64,000 bases of DNA, from the NCBI GenBank assembly GCA_021802545.1, contig JAJZRS010000005.1:1-64000 (forward strand). Reading direction: 5' to 3'. Position numbers and translations under genes: made by a program. Below are positions 48,741-61,673 of this stretch, in pieces (the first letter of the stretch is position 1; every line of letters starts with the position of its first letter). The notes under the pieces were generated by a model. That model saw only the letters and a list, made by a program, of their open reading frames with translations, was not told where the DNA came from and ran no database searches. This DNA comes from Pseudomonadota bacterium (GTDB lineage: Bacteria; Pseudomonadota; Gammaproteobacteria; Burkholderiales; JABEVD01).

Positions 48741-48771
48741 CTTTGGGCCAAAAACATGCTAGATTTGAAGC

Positions 48772-49206
48772 ATGGACGAATCCAAGCTAATTGTCTGTCC
48801 GGAATGCGCTGCGATCAACCGCGTGCCACTTTCCAAGATGACCGAATCCCCGAAATGCGGCAAATGCAAATCACCGCTTTTTACCGGCCATCCCGTCGCA
48901 CTCGATGGCGTGCGCTTCGAAAAGCACATCGGACATAATACCATACCGGTGGTGGTGGACTTCTGGGCAGACTGGTGCGGCCCGTGCAAGATGATGGCGC
49001 CTGTTTTCGAACGTGCCGCACGGGAACTCGAACCTTCTTTCAGGCTCGCCAAGCTCGACACGGAAGCCGAGCAGCACATCGCGTCCCGCTACAATATACG
49101 CAGCATTCCGACCCTCGTCGTTTTCAAGGCAGGGAGGGAAGTGGGAAGGCAATCCGGCGCAATGGACTATTCGAGTCTCTTGAGGTGGATACGCAATTAC
49201 GCCTGA
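48772..49206 (+). CDS. trxC: Thioredoxin 2 (TrxC-type, zinc-ribbon N-terminus)
   Basis: A 144-residue thioredoxin with an N-terminal zinc ribbon (CPECAA and CGKCKSP, four Cys) and the catalytic WADWCGPCKMM. The ribbon marks it as Trx2/TrxC, a redox protein often induced by oxidative stress. Converges with the stress protein gene (stop codons one base apart). Confidence 0.94.
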   Translation: MDESKLIVCPECAAINRVPLSKMTESPKCGKCKSPLFTGHPVALDGVRFEKHIGHNTIPVVVDFWADWCGPCKMMAPVFERAARELEPSFRLAKLDTEAEQHIASRYNIRSIPTLVVFKAGREVGRQSGAMDYSSLLRWIRNYA

Positions 49207-49207
49207 G

Positions 49208-49654
49208 TCACCTGTAAACCAAGACGGGGATCCTGCTGTGGGTGAGCACCTTGGTCGTTTCGCTGCCCACCAGGAGGCCGGCGACTCCCCTTCTGCCGTG
49301 AGATGCCATCCAGATGAGATCGCATTCCTTGTTTTCGGCTGCCTGGACGAGGGCCTCGAAGACATGGAATCCAGTGACGATCTCGGATTCGCATGCAACC
49401 CCGGCGTCAAGCGCGGCTTTCTCGACAAAGTCGAGGCTGCGTTTTGCGAAACTCTCAGCGCTTTTTTCGAACTGCTCCACCGTCAAGGGATCGATGTACC
49501 CTAACCCTTCGGTTGCGAGTATGGGTGAATACTCCTGTCTCACATAAATCGCAGAGATGCGCGCGCCCACCGATTTGGCGAATTCTACTGCGGATTTTGC
49601 CGCATTTTCAGACAATTCAGTGCCGTCTGTGGGCAGAAGGATATGCTTGAACAC
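49208..49654 (-). CDS. Universal stress protein (UspA family)
   Basis: A 148-residue single-domain Usp with N-terminal FKHILLPTDGTELSE and the ATP-binding G-2X-G-9X-G(S) motif in HGRRGVAGLLVGSETTKVL. The ATP-binding subclass is therefore likely. A ribosome site GGAG precedes the ATG. The 50-base spacer to prmB holds nothing visible. Confidence 0.94.
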   Translation of the reverse strand: MFKHILLPTDGTELSENAAKSAVEFAKSVGARISAIYVRQEYSPILATEGLGYIDPLTVEQFEKSAESFAKRSLDFVEKAALDAGVACESEIVTGFHVFEALVQAAENKECDLIWMASHGRRGVAGLLVGSETTKVLTHSRIPVLVYR

Positions 49655-49704
49655 GATTCGCTCCTTTCAAGCCGAGTTAAGCAGACAGGGGCGTAGAAGT
49701 AAAG

Positions 49705-52065
<2,361 letters not shown>

Positions 52066-52069
<4 letters not shown>

Positions 52070-53205
52070 GATTCGACTCCATCGTCGATTCTGAAACTCC
52101 TGAACGAGCCCGTCTTGATCGCCTCGGGCGTCTCGCTGGTCCCGGCATGTTCTGCATATTCGATCAGGGAAGAGAGATTGCTGGGGGAATCCGAATGGTT
52201 CATGGCTTCTTCGTAACTGATCTGCCCCGACTTGTAGAGCCTGTAGAGCGACTGTTCGAAAGTCTGGCAACCGATGGCCAAGCTGTGATCCATCGCTTCC
52301 TTGATCTGGTCGATTTCCCCCTGCTTGATCAGTTCGGCGATATGCTTGGTGTTGGGCAGAATTTCAACTGCGGGCACCAGCTTGCCGTTGACGCCGGGCA
52401 CCAGCCTCTGCGAAACGATGCATTTCAGGCTCGTGGCGAGATCGGAAAGCAGGCTCGTCCTCGCTTCGTAGGGAAAGAAGGTGAGCATCCTGTTCAGCGC
52501 ATGGTAGCTGTTGTTGGCATGCAGCGTGGACAAGCAAAGATGGCCGGCCTGGGAAAAGAGCAGCATGTGCTTGAGCGATTCCTGATCCAGAATCTCGCCC
52601 AGCATGACGACATCGGGAGCCTCCCTCATCGCATTGACGAGCGCCGTCGAGTAGGATCGCGTATCCGAGCCGATTTCGCGCTGGTTGATGATGGATTTCT
52701 TGTGGGTGAAGCGGTATTCGATCGGTTCCTCGATGGTCAATATGTGGCCCGTCGTGGTTTCGTTGCGGTAGTCGATCATCGAAGCGAGCGTCGTCGATTT
52801 GCCCTGGCCTGCAGCGCCGACGACCAGCACGAGGCCGCGTTTGGCCATGATCAGTTCCTTGAGGACAGGCGGCAGGTTCAGCGATTCGACATCGAGAATA
52901 TGCTCCCTGATGTAGCGGATGACCATGGCAGTACAGCCCTGCTGCTGGAACACATTGACCCGGTAAGTGCCGGTATTGGGCTGGTTGAAGGCGAAATTGG
53001 ATTCCCAATCGGATTCGAATTCTTGAATCTGCTGATCGCTCATCAGGCTGTAGGCGAGTTCCTTTATTTTCGCGGCATCCAGAACCTGGTTGTTCACAGG
53101 CCGGGTGACGCCGTTGATCTTGATGTGGATTGGCGCGCCTGGCGAAAAATAAAGATCGGAGGCCTGTTTCTCGGCCATCAGCTTGAAAAGCGGGGCGAGT
53201 ATCAT
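52066..53205 (-). CDS. pilU: PilT/PilU-family type IV pilus retraction ATPase
   Basis: A 379-residue secretion ATPase. Family blocks: an N-terminal PAS-like domain (MAEKQASDLYFSPGAPIHIKING), Walker A GAAGQGKSTTLASMIDYR (the PilT form is usually GPTGSGKS), the Asp box ILTIEEPIEYRF, Walker B PDVVMLGEILDQ and the His box AGHLCLSTLHAN. It matches PilU rather than PilT, and Asp replaces the Arg in the final part of the Walker B motif (EILD for EIRD). It retracts type IV pili together with PilT. It sits inside the dap operon, away from pilin genes. Confidence 0.9.
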
Positions 53206-53211
53206 GGGCGT

Positions 53212-54033
53212 TCAGATTCCCCTGAGCAGTTCGTTGATGCTCGTTTTTGCGCGCGTCTTTGCATCGACTTCCTTCACGATCACTGCGCAGTACAGGCTGT
53301 ATTTGCCGTCGCTGGAAGGCAGGCTTCCCGACACCACGACCGCCCCTGCGGGGATGCGCCCGTAGCTGACTTCGCCTGTCGTCCTGTTGTAGATCTTGGT
53401 GCTTTGCCCGATGTAGACGCCCATCGAAATGACGGCGCCTTCCCCCACGATCACGCCCTCGACGATCTCGGAGCGGGCGCCGATGAAGCAGTTGTCTTCG
53501 ATGATGGTGGGGTTTGCCTGAACGGGTTCGAGCACGCCGCCGATTCCCACGCCTCCTGAAAGATGCACGTTCTTTCCGATTTGCGCGCAGGAACCCACGG
53601 TTGCCCAGGTGTCAACCATGGTGCCTTCGTCGACATAGGCGCCGATGTTGACATAGGAGGGCATGAGCACGGCATTCTTCGCGATGAACGATCCCTTTCG
53701 CACGGCGGCAGGCGGGACGACCCGGAAACCGCCATCCCTGAAATCTTTCGAATTGTAATCAGCGAACTTGGAGGGAACCTTGTCGTAGTAATTGGTGTAG
53801 CCGCCCTTGATGAAGCTGTTGTCCTCGATCCTGAAGGAAAGCAGCACGGCTTTCTTGATCCATTGGTGAGTCACCCATGCGCCATCGATCTTTTCGGCCA
53901 CCCTGAGGCGCCCCGTATCGAGCAGGTTCAGCGTTTCCTGGATCGCTTCCTTCAGTTTCGGGGCGACATTGCGCGGCGTGATGTCGGCGCGGATTTCGAA
54001 GGCTTCGTCAATGATGGATTGGAGTTCTTGCAT
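53212..54033 (-). CDS. dapD: Tetrahydrodipicolinate N-succinyltransferase
   Basis: A 273-residue left-handed beta-helix acyltransferase starting [13 protein letters not shown], with hexapeptide repeats through residues about 100-230 and the motifs [17 protein letters not shown] and [11 protein letters not shown]. It succinylates tetrahydrodipicolinate in the DAP/lysine pathway. It starts 11 bases after dapC and ends 6 bases before pilU. Confidence 0.95.
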   Translation of the reverse strand: MQELQSIIDEAFEIRADITPRNVAPKLKEAIQETLNLLDTGRLRVAEKIDGAWVTHQWIKKAVLLSFRIEDNSFIKGGYTNYYDKVPSKFADYNSKDFRDGGFRVVPPAAVRKGSFIAKNAVLMPSYVNIGAYVDEGTMVDTWATVGSCAQIGKNVHLSGGVGIGGVLEPVQANPTIIEDNCFIGARSEIVEGVIVGEGAVISMGVYIGQSTKIYNRTTGEVSYGRIPAGAVVVSGSLPSSDGKYSLYCAVIVKEVDAKTRAKTSINELLRGI

Positions 54034-54044
54034 GATGTTGATCC

Positions 54045-55232
54045 TTATAATTTGTCGCCCAAAGTGGCACACAGTTTCCTGATTCTTTGCGCTGCCTCGA
54101 CGCATTCGGGCAGGGGGGCAACCAGGGCGATGCGGATGAACCCGCTTCCTGGGTTCGATCCACCCGCTTCCCTGGCAAGAAACCGCCCGGGCAGAACGAG
54201 CACATTATAATCTCGATAAAGCAGGCGCGCGAATTCGGCGTCATCCATCGGCGTTTTCGGCCAGAGATAGAACCCGGCATCCGGCATCCCGACGTCGAGC
54301 ACATCCTTAAGAATGGGAAAGACGGCGTCGAATTTCTGCTTGTAGAGTACGCGGTTCTCGATCACGTGGGATTCGTCGGACCATGCTGCGATGCTCGCCG
54401 ATTGCACGGCAGGGCTCATCGCGCAGCCGTGATAGGTGCGATAAAGCAGAAAGCTTCGCAATATTTCCGCGTCCCCTGCGACGAATCCGGAGCGCATGCC
54501 GGGCACGTTGGAGCGCTTTGAAAGGCTGCTGAACACGACGAGATTCTTGAAGTCGTGCCGCCCGAGCCGTCTTGCCGCTTTAAGCGCACCGAGCGGTGCC
54601 TCGTCGAAATAGATTTCGGAATAGCATTCGTCGGATGCGATGACGAAGCCGTATTTGTCGGAAAGCTCGAAGGCCTTTTCCCATTCCGACATGGGCATGA
54701 CGCGTCCAGTGGGATTGCCCGGCGAACACAGGTACAAGAGCTGGGTGTTTCGCCATACGGATTCAGGAAGCTGTGAAAAATCCAGGGCGAAGCCGTTTTC
54801 CGGGGTCGTGTTGAGGAAATGGGGGGTCGCGCCGGCAAGGAGCGCTGCGCCTTCGTAGATCTGATAGAAGGGATTGGGGCACACGACGGCAGCCGGGGCG
54901 TCGACGACCGCCTGTGCGAAGGCGAACAAGGCCTCGCGGCTTCCATTGACCGGCAGAATCTGGGTCTTGGGGTCGATCTCGACGCTGTAGCGCTGCGACA
55001 GCCATTTCGCGATTGCCTCGCGCAATTCATCGCTGCCCTGGGTTGTGGGATAATGCGAAAGCCCGTCCAGATGATTTGCCAATGCGTCCCGGATGAAGGC
55101 GGGCGTGTCGTGCTTGGGCTCCCCGATGGAAAGCCTGATCGGCGGATAATCCGGGGATGGGACCACGTCCCTGCACAGCGCAGCGAGGCGCTGGAAAGGG
55201 TAGGGTTGCAGTCGAGAGAGGTCGGGGTTCAT
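54045..55232 (-). CDS. dapC: N-succinyldiaminopimelate aminotransferase
   Basis: A 395-residue class I PLP aminotransferase ([30 protein letters not shown] Lys in [17 protein letters not shown]). In the dapC-dapD-dapE order it converts N-succinyl-2-amino-6-ketopimelate to N-succinyl-DAP. It is divergent from the EamA gene with 27 bases between starts. Confidence 0.92.
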   Translation of the reverse strand: MNPDLSRLQPYPFQRLAALCRDVVPSPDYPPIRLSIGEPKHDTPAFIRDALANHLDGLSHYPTTQGSDELREAIAKWLSQRYSVEIDPKTQILPVNGSREALFAFAQAVVDAPAAVVCPNPFYQIYEGAALLAGATPHFLNTTPENGFALDFSQLPESVWRNTQLLYLCSPGNPTGRVMPMSEWEKAFELSDKYGFVIASDECYSEIYFDEAPLGALKAARRLGRHDFKNLVVFSSLSKRSNVPGMRSGFVAGDAEILRSFLLYRTYHGCAMSPAVQSASIAAWSDESHVIENRVLYKQKFDAVFPILKDVLDVGMPDAGFYLWPKTPMDDAEFARLLYRDYNVLVLPGRFLAREAGGSNPGSGFIRIALVAPLPECVEAAQRIRKLCATLGDKL

Positions 55233-55253
55233 CTAGTGGACTCGAAATTTGGA

Positions 55254-55259
55254 ATTATA
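55254..55259 (-). promoter_or_regulatory. Possible -10 box for dapC
   Basis: The minus strand carries TATAAT at 55259-55254, about 20 bases before the dapC ATG, in the 27-base divergent gap. The dapC transcript would then begin just in front of its start codon. The other strand reads TTATAATG at the transporter start. Confidence 0.4.
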
Positions 55260-56114
55260 ATGTTCCAGGGCAGGTTATCCAAACAAATTCCCGTGCTTTC
55301 TCTCCTGACAGGTGCGACGGTATGGGGGCTCATCTGGTATCCCTACCGGGTTCTTGCAGCGCTCGGCATGCCGGGATGGATTTCGCTCACCCTGAGTTAT
55401 GCAGCCGCTTTCCTGCTCACGCTGGCCTTCTTCCGCAAAAAGGCATGTTCATTTTCCTGGATGCTCGTCTGGATAGGCTTATCTGCCGGTCTATGCAATT
55501 TCGGCTATGTGATCGCGATGCTCGATGGCAAAGTCATGCGGGTATTGCTGCTTTTCTATCTGGCGCCTTTCTGGACTGTCCTGCTTTCGAGATTCATTCT
55601 GAAGGAACGCCTGACTGCGAAGGGATATCTCGTCATCCTGTTTTCTGCTGCAGGGGCGATCGAGATGCTCTGGAGCCCGGGGAGCATCCTGCCGCAAAAC
55701 GATGCGGAATGGCTGGGGCTGGCTTCCGGATTCATGTTCGCGCTGTCCAACGTGCTGGCCAAGCGCGCAGCAAGCTACAGCATCGAGGCGAGATCGGCGA
55801 GCGTGTCATTGGGGGTCGTGGCATCCGGCATCCTATTCGCTTTTTTTCAGCCAACTGGTGAAAGCGGCATTTCGCCCTATGCGTTATTGCTCCTGGTCGC
55901 CATGGGACTGGCCATATTCGCAGTCAATTGGGTGATGCAGTACGGATTGAGCCGCGTGCCTGCCAACCGCGCCATCGTCATACTGCTTTTCGAGCTTGTC
56001 GTGGCGGCGCTGTCTTCCTATTTCCTGGCAGGGGAAGCGATGCGGTTGCAGGATTGGGTGGGCGGGGCGATGATCGTCGCAGCCGGCTTTTTCTCCAGCA
56101 AGCTCGAAATCTGA
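55260..56114 (+). CDS. EamA-family transporter
   Basis: A 284-residue, roughly ten-helix drug/metabolite transporter (TGATVWGLIWYPYRVLAALGM near the start, VPANRAIVILLFELVVAALSSYFLAGE near the end). Substrate unknown. ATG at 55260 follows an AT-rich gap without a clear ribosome site. The nearby dapC is divergent, so export of an amino acid is possible but not shown. Confidence 0.85.
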   Translation: MFQGRLSKQIPVLSLLTGATVWGLIWYPYRVLAALGMPGWISLTLSYAAAFLLTLAFFRKKACSFSWMLVWIGLSAGLCNFGYVIAMLDGKVMRVLLLFYLAPFWTVLLSRFILKERLTAKGYLVILFSAAGAIEMLWSPGSILPQNDAEWLGLASGFMFALSNVLAKRAASYSIEARSASVSLGVVASGILFAFFQPTGESGISPYALLLLVAMGLAIFAVNWVMQYGLSRVPANRAIVILLFELVVAALSSYFLAGEAMRLQDWVGGAMIVAAGFFSSKLEI

Positions 56115-56189
56115 GGCGGCGCGGGAACCCGCCAGCGGTGATCCTCAAGCAGTATTTGGGGTAAAATGTGGCGAACTACGGAGAACTCC

Positions 56190-57683
56190 ATGCTGCTCTG
56201 GTTCGTCATCGCCTATTGGATCATTTCGGTCGGAATCGGCCTCTACGCCGCCACCCGCGTACACAACACCAAGGACTTCGCCATCGCAGGACGGCATCTT
56301 CCTTTCTACATGGTCACGGCGACGGTTTTCGCGACCTGGTTCGGCTCGGAAACCGTGCTCGGAATTCCCGCCACCTTCCTGAAGGAGGGGCTTCACGGGG
56401 TGGTGGCCGATCCCTTCGGTGCATCCTTGTGCCTCATCATGGTCGGGCTCTTCTTCGCTGCCCCCCTGTATCGGATGAATCTGCTCACCATCGGCGATTT
56501 CTACCGCAAGAAATTCGGCCGCAGCGCCGAGACGCTGACCACCATCGCCATCGTGATCTCGTATCTGGGGTGGGTGGGGGCGCAGATCACCGCCCTCGGG
56601 CTCGTTTTCAACGTGGTGTCGAATGAAGCCATCAGCAAGGTCGCTGGCATGTGGATCGGATCGGCCACCATCCTCGTCTACACGGTTTTCGGCGGCATGT
56701 GGGCCGTGGCGATCACTGACTTCCTGCAGATGATCATCATCGTCATCGGCATGCTTTTCATCGGTGACGAGATTAGCGGGCAGTTGGGCGGCGTTGGCGT
56801 CGTGGTGAAGCATGCCGCGGCTGCCGGGGAATTCCGGTTCTGGCCGGCACTGGATCCAAAGGAAATCATCGGTTTTTTCGCCGCCTGGATCACGATGATG
56901 CTGGGGTCGATCCCGCAGCAGGACGTTTTTCAGCGAGTGCAGTCTTCGAAAACCGAAAAGATTGCGGTTTGGGGATCGGTGATGGGAGGCGTGCTCTACT
57001 TCCTTTTCGCTTTCGTGCCGATGTTTCTCGCTTATTCTGCGACATTGGTCGATCCGAAAATGGTGCAAAACCTCATCGACACCGATCCGCAGATGATCCT
57101 GCCCACGCTGGTGTTGCAGCATGCGCCTATTTTTGCGCAGGTGATGTTCTTCGGCGCCCTCCTGTCCGCGATCAAGAGCTGCGCTTCTGCGACATTGCTT
57201 GCCCCTTCGGTTACTTTCACCGAAAACATCCTGCGCCCGATGGTGGGGCACCGGCTTTCAGACCGGCAGATGCTGCACGCGATGCGCACGGTGACGGTTG
57301 CCTTCACCATCCTGGTCACCCTCTACGCGATGAATTCGAAGGTGGGGATTTTCAAGATGGTGGAAAACGCCTACCAGGTGACGCTGGTCGCGGCATTCGT
57401 CCCGCTTTTGATGGGCGTGTACTGGAAGCGTTCGACCAATCAGGGGGCGCTCATGGCGATTTTCTGCGGCGTATCGGTGTGGCTCGCGATCCTGATCTTC
57501 GGCCCTGAAGATCCATTCATTCCTGCGCAGCTCGCGGGCGTCATCGCGAGCTTCCTAGGCATGCTCGCTGGATCGCTTCTTCCCTCGAGAATCGGAAAAC
57601 CCAGGCTTGAGCGTCCGGATCACGCCGAGCTTCACCACCACGCGGCGAGCCTCACCGACCATGTCCCGCCGCCGCACCGCTAG
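56190..57683 (+). CDS. Sodium:solute symporter (SSS family)
   Basis: A 497-residue, 12-14-helix symporter with GIGLYAATRVHNTKDFAIAGRHLP, VFATWFGSETVLGIPATF, YLGWVGAQITALGLVF and LPFGSS-family sodium-site elements. Substrate unknown; the set includes panthothenate/proline-like carriers. GGAG upstream of ATG 56190 favours that start; an ATG at 56166 would add 8 residues. The C-terminus is a His/Pro-rich tail (HAELHHHAASLTDHVPPPHR). Converges with queF. Confidence 0.9.
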   Translation: MLLWFVIAYWIISVGIGLYAATRVHNTKDFAIAGRHLPFYMVTATVFATWFGSETVLGIPATFLKEGLHGVVADPFGASLCLIMVGLFFAAPLYRMNLLTIGDFYRKKFGRSAETLTTIAIVISYLGWVGAQITALGLVFNVVSNEAISKVAGMWIGSATILVYTVFGGMWAVAITDFLQMIIIVIGMLFIGDEISGQLGGVGVVVKHAAAAGEFRFWPALDPKEIIGFFAAWITMMLGSIPQQDVFQRVQSSKTEKIAVWGSVMGGVLYFLFAFVPMFLAYSATLVDPKMVQNLIDTDPQMILPTLVLQHAPIFAQVMFFGALLSAIKSCASATLLAPSVTFTENILRPMVGHRLSDRQMLHAMRTVTVAFTILVTLYAMNSKVGIFKMVENAYQVTLVAAFVPLLMGVYWKRSTNQGALMAIFCGVSVWLAILIFGPEDPFIPAQLAGVIASFLGMLAGSLLPSRIGKPRLERPDHAELHHHAASLTDHVPPPHR

Positions 57684-57700
57684 CATGCAATGCTGCAGGT

Positions 57701-58102
57701 TCAGCCCCTGGTGTTGGATTGCGGCTCGAAGGAGGCCAAATCCACTCTTGGCGCAGGCGCCCACCCGGCTTTCCTGTGTTCGGCCACGACGTTTGTGAAA
57801 ATGCCGCCGCGGACGTAGAATTTTGCGGTCAGGCGCATGAAGCGGGGGTCGGTCAGCGCAACCAGGTCGCCGAGAATCTGGTTGGTGACCGCTTCGTGGA
57901 ACGCGCCCTTGTTGCGGTACGATACGATATATAATTTGAGACTCTTGAGCTCGACGCAGCGTTCGTCGGGAATGTAATCGAGGTAGAGCGTCGCGAAATC
58001 GGGTTGGGACGTTTTCGGGCAGAGGCAGGTGAATTCGGGGATCTCCATGTGAATATGGTAGTCGCGTTCCGGGTTCGGATTTGGAAATGTTTCCAGGGTC
58101 AT
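57701..58102 (-). CDS. queF: NADPH-dependent 7-cyano-7-deazaguanine reductase, short type
   Basis: A 133-residue T-fold enzyme with substrate Cys in [16 protein letters not shown] and Asp further on, plus [20 protein letters not shown]. It reduces preQ0 to preQ1 in queuosine synthesis. This is the short unimodular type, unlike the long E. coli QueF. Its start is taken at ATG 58102 (MTLETFPNP), divergent from smc. Confidence 0.95.
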   Translation of the reverse strand: MTLETFPNPNPERDYHIHMEIPEFTCLCPKTSQPDFATLYLDYIPDERCVELKSLKLYIVSYRNKGAFHEAVTNQILGDLVALTDPRFMRLTAKFYVRGGIFTNVVAEHRKAGWAPAPRVDLASFEPQSNTRG

Positions 58103-58161
58103 GCTTGAAGCCTTTCGATAACGATACAACCGCATTATAACGTTTTGCATAGCGGATTAAA

Positions 58162-61100
58162 TTGCGACTTTCTCAAATCAAGCTGTCAGGTTTCAAGTCC
58201 TTCGTCGATCCGACGCATATCCACACCCCGGGTCGGATAGTCGGTATCGTCGGGCCGAACGGATGCGGCAAATCCAACATCATCGACGCATTGCGCTGGG
58301 TGCTGGGCGAATCCCGAGCATCCGCCTTGCGCGGAAGCTCCATGCAGGACGTGATCTTCAGTGGCTCGGGAAACAGGAAGCCGGTTGCGCGCGCCAGCGT
58401 GGAACTGGTTTTCGACAACAGCCTGGGGGCTGCAGCCGGCCAATGGTCGGAATATGCCGAAATCGCAGTGAAGCGGGTATTGCAGCGAGACGCCGAGTCA
58501 AGCTACTTCATCAACAATATCCGCGTCAGGCGCAAGGACATCGCCGACATCTTTCTCGGGACAGGACTCGGCGGGCATGCCTATGCCATCATCGAGCAAG
58601 GCATGATTTCCAGGATCATCGAGGCCGACCCTGAAGAGCTGAAAGTTTTTCTCGAGGAAGCGGCGGGCATCTCCAAATACAAGGAAAGAAGGCGCGAGAC
58701 TGAACACAGGCTCAAGGGAACGCGGGAAAACCTGCTGCGCGTGGAAGACATTAAGGGCGAGCTTGCCGAGCGCATCAGTCGCCTCGAGCACCAGGCGAGC
58801 ATTGCCAAGCGCTACCACGAGTTGCAGGCATCGTTGAAAACGGCCCAGAACCTGCTCTGGCTTGGCCGCAAGATGCGTGCAGGGGAGTCCAGGCGAAAAC
58901 ATGCCCAGGAAGCGGGCAGGCTGGAGACGATGCTGGAAGCCGATATTGCGAACCTCAGGGGCATCGAGAGCAAGCTCGTCGAATTGCGGGAAGCGCATGA
59001 GGCTATGGGTTCGAAGCTTCAGGTGGCGCAGGGTGACATGTATCAGGCCAATGCCGAAGTTTCCGGACTGCAGCAGAAAATCGATCATGTCAGAAGCAAC
59101 CGCGCGCGCCTGGAATCGCGCATCGAATCGATGATGAGGGAAATCGAGGGGGTCGAACGGCAGCACGGGGAAGCAGGCGCGAATCTGGAAAAGCTTGAAA
59201 ACGAATTGATGCAGGCTGCGACACTGAAGCAGGAGGCTTGTGACGACCTGGAGAACAGGAAAGCGTCCTGCGAGGAGGCGAGAGTGCTGCTGCTGACAGC
59301 CAGAGGCCGTCATGATGAAAAAAGGCGCTCGCTTTCCTCGGTCGAGCAGGATGAGCGGATAGAAGAGACGCACCGCGTTCATCTGGAAAGAAGCATCAAG
59401 GAACTCGAAAAGAGACGGGAGCGGCTGTTCGAATCGAGCCGAAACAGGCTTGCTCCGGATGAATCCAGGCTTTCCGGAATCGAGGGTGAGCTCGTCCGGG
59501 CGAATGCGGCGATCGCATCTCAACGCCAGGAATCGGATGCATCCGCCTTGCGCCTTGAAAATGCGCGAAAAGCGCGAGAAGAAGCATTGAACGCGCTCAG
59601 GGAAGAAGAGAAGCGTTACGCCGAGATCAAGGCCAAGCTGGCCGCGCTTCAGGGCATTCAGGCGGACCTTGAACATGCAGCGCATCTCGACAGCCGTTTC
59701 GAGAACTTGCCCAGACTGCGCTCGTCGATCAGGATTAGGGATGGCTGGGAGAATGCGTTCGAATCCGTTTTGAGCGGACGGGTCAACGCGGTTCTTGCCT
59801 CTTGGGAGGGCGTGATCCCGAAGGGGGAGGCGACCTTCGTTGAGGCGGGTGCACCGTATGCCATTGAATCGAAAAACGCATCGCTTTCGCCCCTCTTGAA
59901 CTTCATCGACCCGGTGCTTCATGAATTCGGCGGCGCGCTTTGCGACTGGTTGCGCCATGCCTATGCCGCTCAGGATATCGGCGAGGCGTTGACGTTGCGC
60001 CCGCAGCTGGAGACAGGGGAATTTCTCGTGACAAAGGAAGGCATTGTCGTCACGCCCTTCAGCATTCATTGCCATGGAGAAGGGGGACAGGGAATTCTCG
60101 TCAGGGCGCGCGAAATAGAAAGTCTTCTTGAAATCGAAGGCAGGTCGGCTTCCAGGCTGGAAACTTTCCAGAAGAGTCTTGTGGGCAAGGAAGATGAAGT
60201 CTCCAGTCTAGAAAAGGAAGTCAAGGATCAGGCTGCATCGATTTCGGCCCTGGAGAGAGAGCTGCATTCCCTTCAGCTCGAGCGGATTCGCCTGCTTGAA
60301 GCGCATGCGCGATATGTCGAGCAGAGCGCCAGGATCGGTGCGGAATCAAGCGAGATCGATGTCCAGCTCGAAGCGGAAGCGGCCAGGAAAATGGAAATTG
60401 ACGGAAAACTGCATGCGCTTCGCGAGAATATCGGATCGCTGCGCGAAAACCTGATCGAAATGAAGCGTGCACTCGATCAAGCCAACGCCCGTTTCGAACA
60501 AAGAAACACATTTTTGCAGCATGCGGAAAAGAAGTGCCGCGATGCCGAATTCCACGAAAAATCCTGCGTGATCAAACTCGACGAATTGAGGGGACGCATC
60601 GAATTTCTGACCAGAAACATGATGCAGGGCAGGGAAAATCTCGATGCGCTTGCGAAGGAGCATGCGGCCCAGGATGCAGCGCTCCTGGAGAATGAACTGC
60701 AAATTGCGCTCGCTCAGCATGGAGAGAAGGAAGCAAATCTTTCGGCCATTCGCAAGATGAGCGAAGCGTTGTCTTTCGAACTGAGGGAAATCGACCGGTC
60801 TCGACAGGAAGCGGAGCTCAAGCTCGATCCGATGAGGGAAAAAATCGCAGGGATGCGCCTCAAGGAACAGGAAGCGAGACTCAATGAAGCGCAATTGGAA
60901 GAATCCCTCGGCAATGCAGGCGCGGACATCGAGGCGCTTGCCGGGATGCTCGACAAGGCGCCTGAAGCCTATTGCCAGGCTGAAATAACAAAGCTGGGCG
61001 GCGCAATCGAAAGCCTGGGGGCCGTCAATCTGGCCGCATACGACGAGCTTCAGGAAGCGCTGGAGAAGCGGGGTTATCTTGATGCGCAGGTTTCGGATCT

Positions 61101-61632
61101 GAATCTGGCGATCGAGACGCTCGAGACGGCCATCAGGAAAATAGATCGGGAAACTCGGGAAAGACTGAAGTCGACCTTCGATGAAGTCAACAAGAATTTT
61201 TCCGATCTCTTTCATCAGTTGTTCGGTGGCGGTCAGGCTAGGCTCGTGCTGACGGGGGAGCAGATCATCGACAGCGGCATGGAGATCGAGGCGCAGCCGC
61301 CAGGAAAAAAGAATGCCTCCATCAGGCTGCTCTCCGGCGGAGAGAAGGCGCTGACGGCGATCTCCCTGGTTTTTTCGCTTTTCATGCTGAATCCAGCACC
61401 TTTCTGTCTGCTGGATGAAGTGGATGCGCCGCTCGACGACAGCAATACGGAGCGGTTTTGTGATATGGTCAGGAAGATGTCCGAGCATACCCAGTTTCTG
61501 TTCATCAGCCACAACAAGATCACCATGGAAATGGCGCACCAACTGGTCGGCGTGACCATGCAGGAGCAGGGGGTGTCCAGGGTGGTGGCGGTGGATGTCG
61601 AGGCTTCGAAGCAAAGGGCGTTATCGTTATAA
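58162..61632 (+). CDS. smc: Chromosome partition protein Smc
   Basis: A 1156-residue SMC ATPase: N-terminal Walker A (GPNGCGKSNIIDALRWVLGE, about 32-51), two long coiled coils (about 170-490 and 630-950), a hinge (about 500-620, with LPRLRSSIRIRDGWENAFESVLSG), and the C-terminal signature LSGGEKALTAISL (1057) with Walker B FCLLDEVDAPLDDSN. It organises and segregates the chromosome. TTG start at 58162. It is the first gene of smc-zipA-ligA and divergent from queF; ScpA and ScpB are not here. Confidence 0.96.
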   Translation: MRLSQIKLSGFKSFVDPTHIHTPGRIVGIVGPNGCGKSNIIDALRWVLGESRASALRGSSMQDVIFSGSGNRKPVARASVELVFDNSLGAAAGQWSEYAEIAVKRVLQRDAESSYFINNIRVRRKDIADIFLGTGLGGHAYAIIEQGMISRIIEADPEELKVFLEEAAGISKYKERRRETEHRLKGTRENLLRVEDIKGELAERISRLEHQASIAKRYHELQASLKTAQNLLWLGRKMRAGESRRKHAQEAGRLETMLEADIANLRGIESKLVELREAHEAMGSKLQVAQGDMYQANAEVSGLQQKIDHVRSNRARLESRIESMMREIEGVERQHGEAGANLEKLENELMQAATLKQEACDDLENRKASCEEARVLLLTARGRHDEKRRSLSSVEQDERIEETHRVHLERSIKELEKRRERLFESSRNRLAPDESRLSGIEGELVRANAAIASQRQESDASALRLENARKAREEALNALREEEKRYAEIKAKLAALQGIQADLEHAAHLDSRFENLPRLRSSIRIRDGWENAFESVLSGRVNAVLASWEGVIPKGEATFVEAGAPYAIESKNASLSPLLNFIDPVLHEFGGALCDWLRHAYAAQDIGEALTLRPQLETGEFLVTKEGIVVTPFSIHCHGEGGQGILVRAREIESLLEIEGRSASRLETFQKSLVGKEDEVSSLEKEVKDQAASISALERELHSLQLERIRLLEAHARYVEQSARIGAESSEIDVQLEAEAARKMEIDGKLHALRENIGSLRENLIEMKRALDQANARFEQRNTFLQHAEKKCRDAEFHEKSCVIKLDELRGRIEFLTRNMMQGRENLDALAKEHAAQDAALLENELQIALAQHGEKEANLSAIRKMSEALSFELREIDRSRQEAELKLDPMREKIAGMRLKEQEARLNEAQLEESLGNAGADIEALAGMLDKAPEAYCQAEITKLGGAIESLGAVNLAAYDELQEALEKRGYLDAQVSDLNLAIETLETAIRKIDRETRERLKSTFDEVNKNFSDLFHQLFGGGQARLVLTGEQIIDSGMEIEAQPPGKKNASIRLLSGGEKALTAISLVFSLFMLNPAPFCLLDEVDAPLDDSNTERFCDMVRKMSEHTQFLFISHNKITMEMAHQLVGVTMQEQGVSRVVAVDVEASKQRALSL

Positions 61633-61673
61633 TGACAAACTGAGCTGGCCCAGCCAGCGTTCATGAGGTGGGT

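Noticed and set aside
48741-48771. Cobalamin riboswitch before the BtuC-type permease
   Set aside because: The space between the divergent genes is about 31 bases, far too short for the aptamer.
58498-60075. 525-aa minus-strand frame opposite smc, and a second one at 61233-62819 opposite smc/zipA/ligA
   Set aside because: Both lie inside three well-supported genes and have no own motifs.
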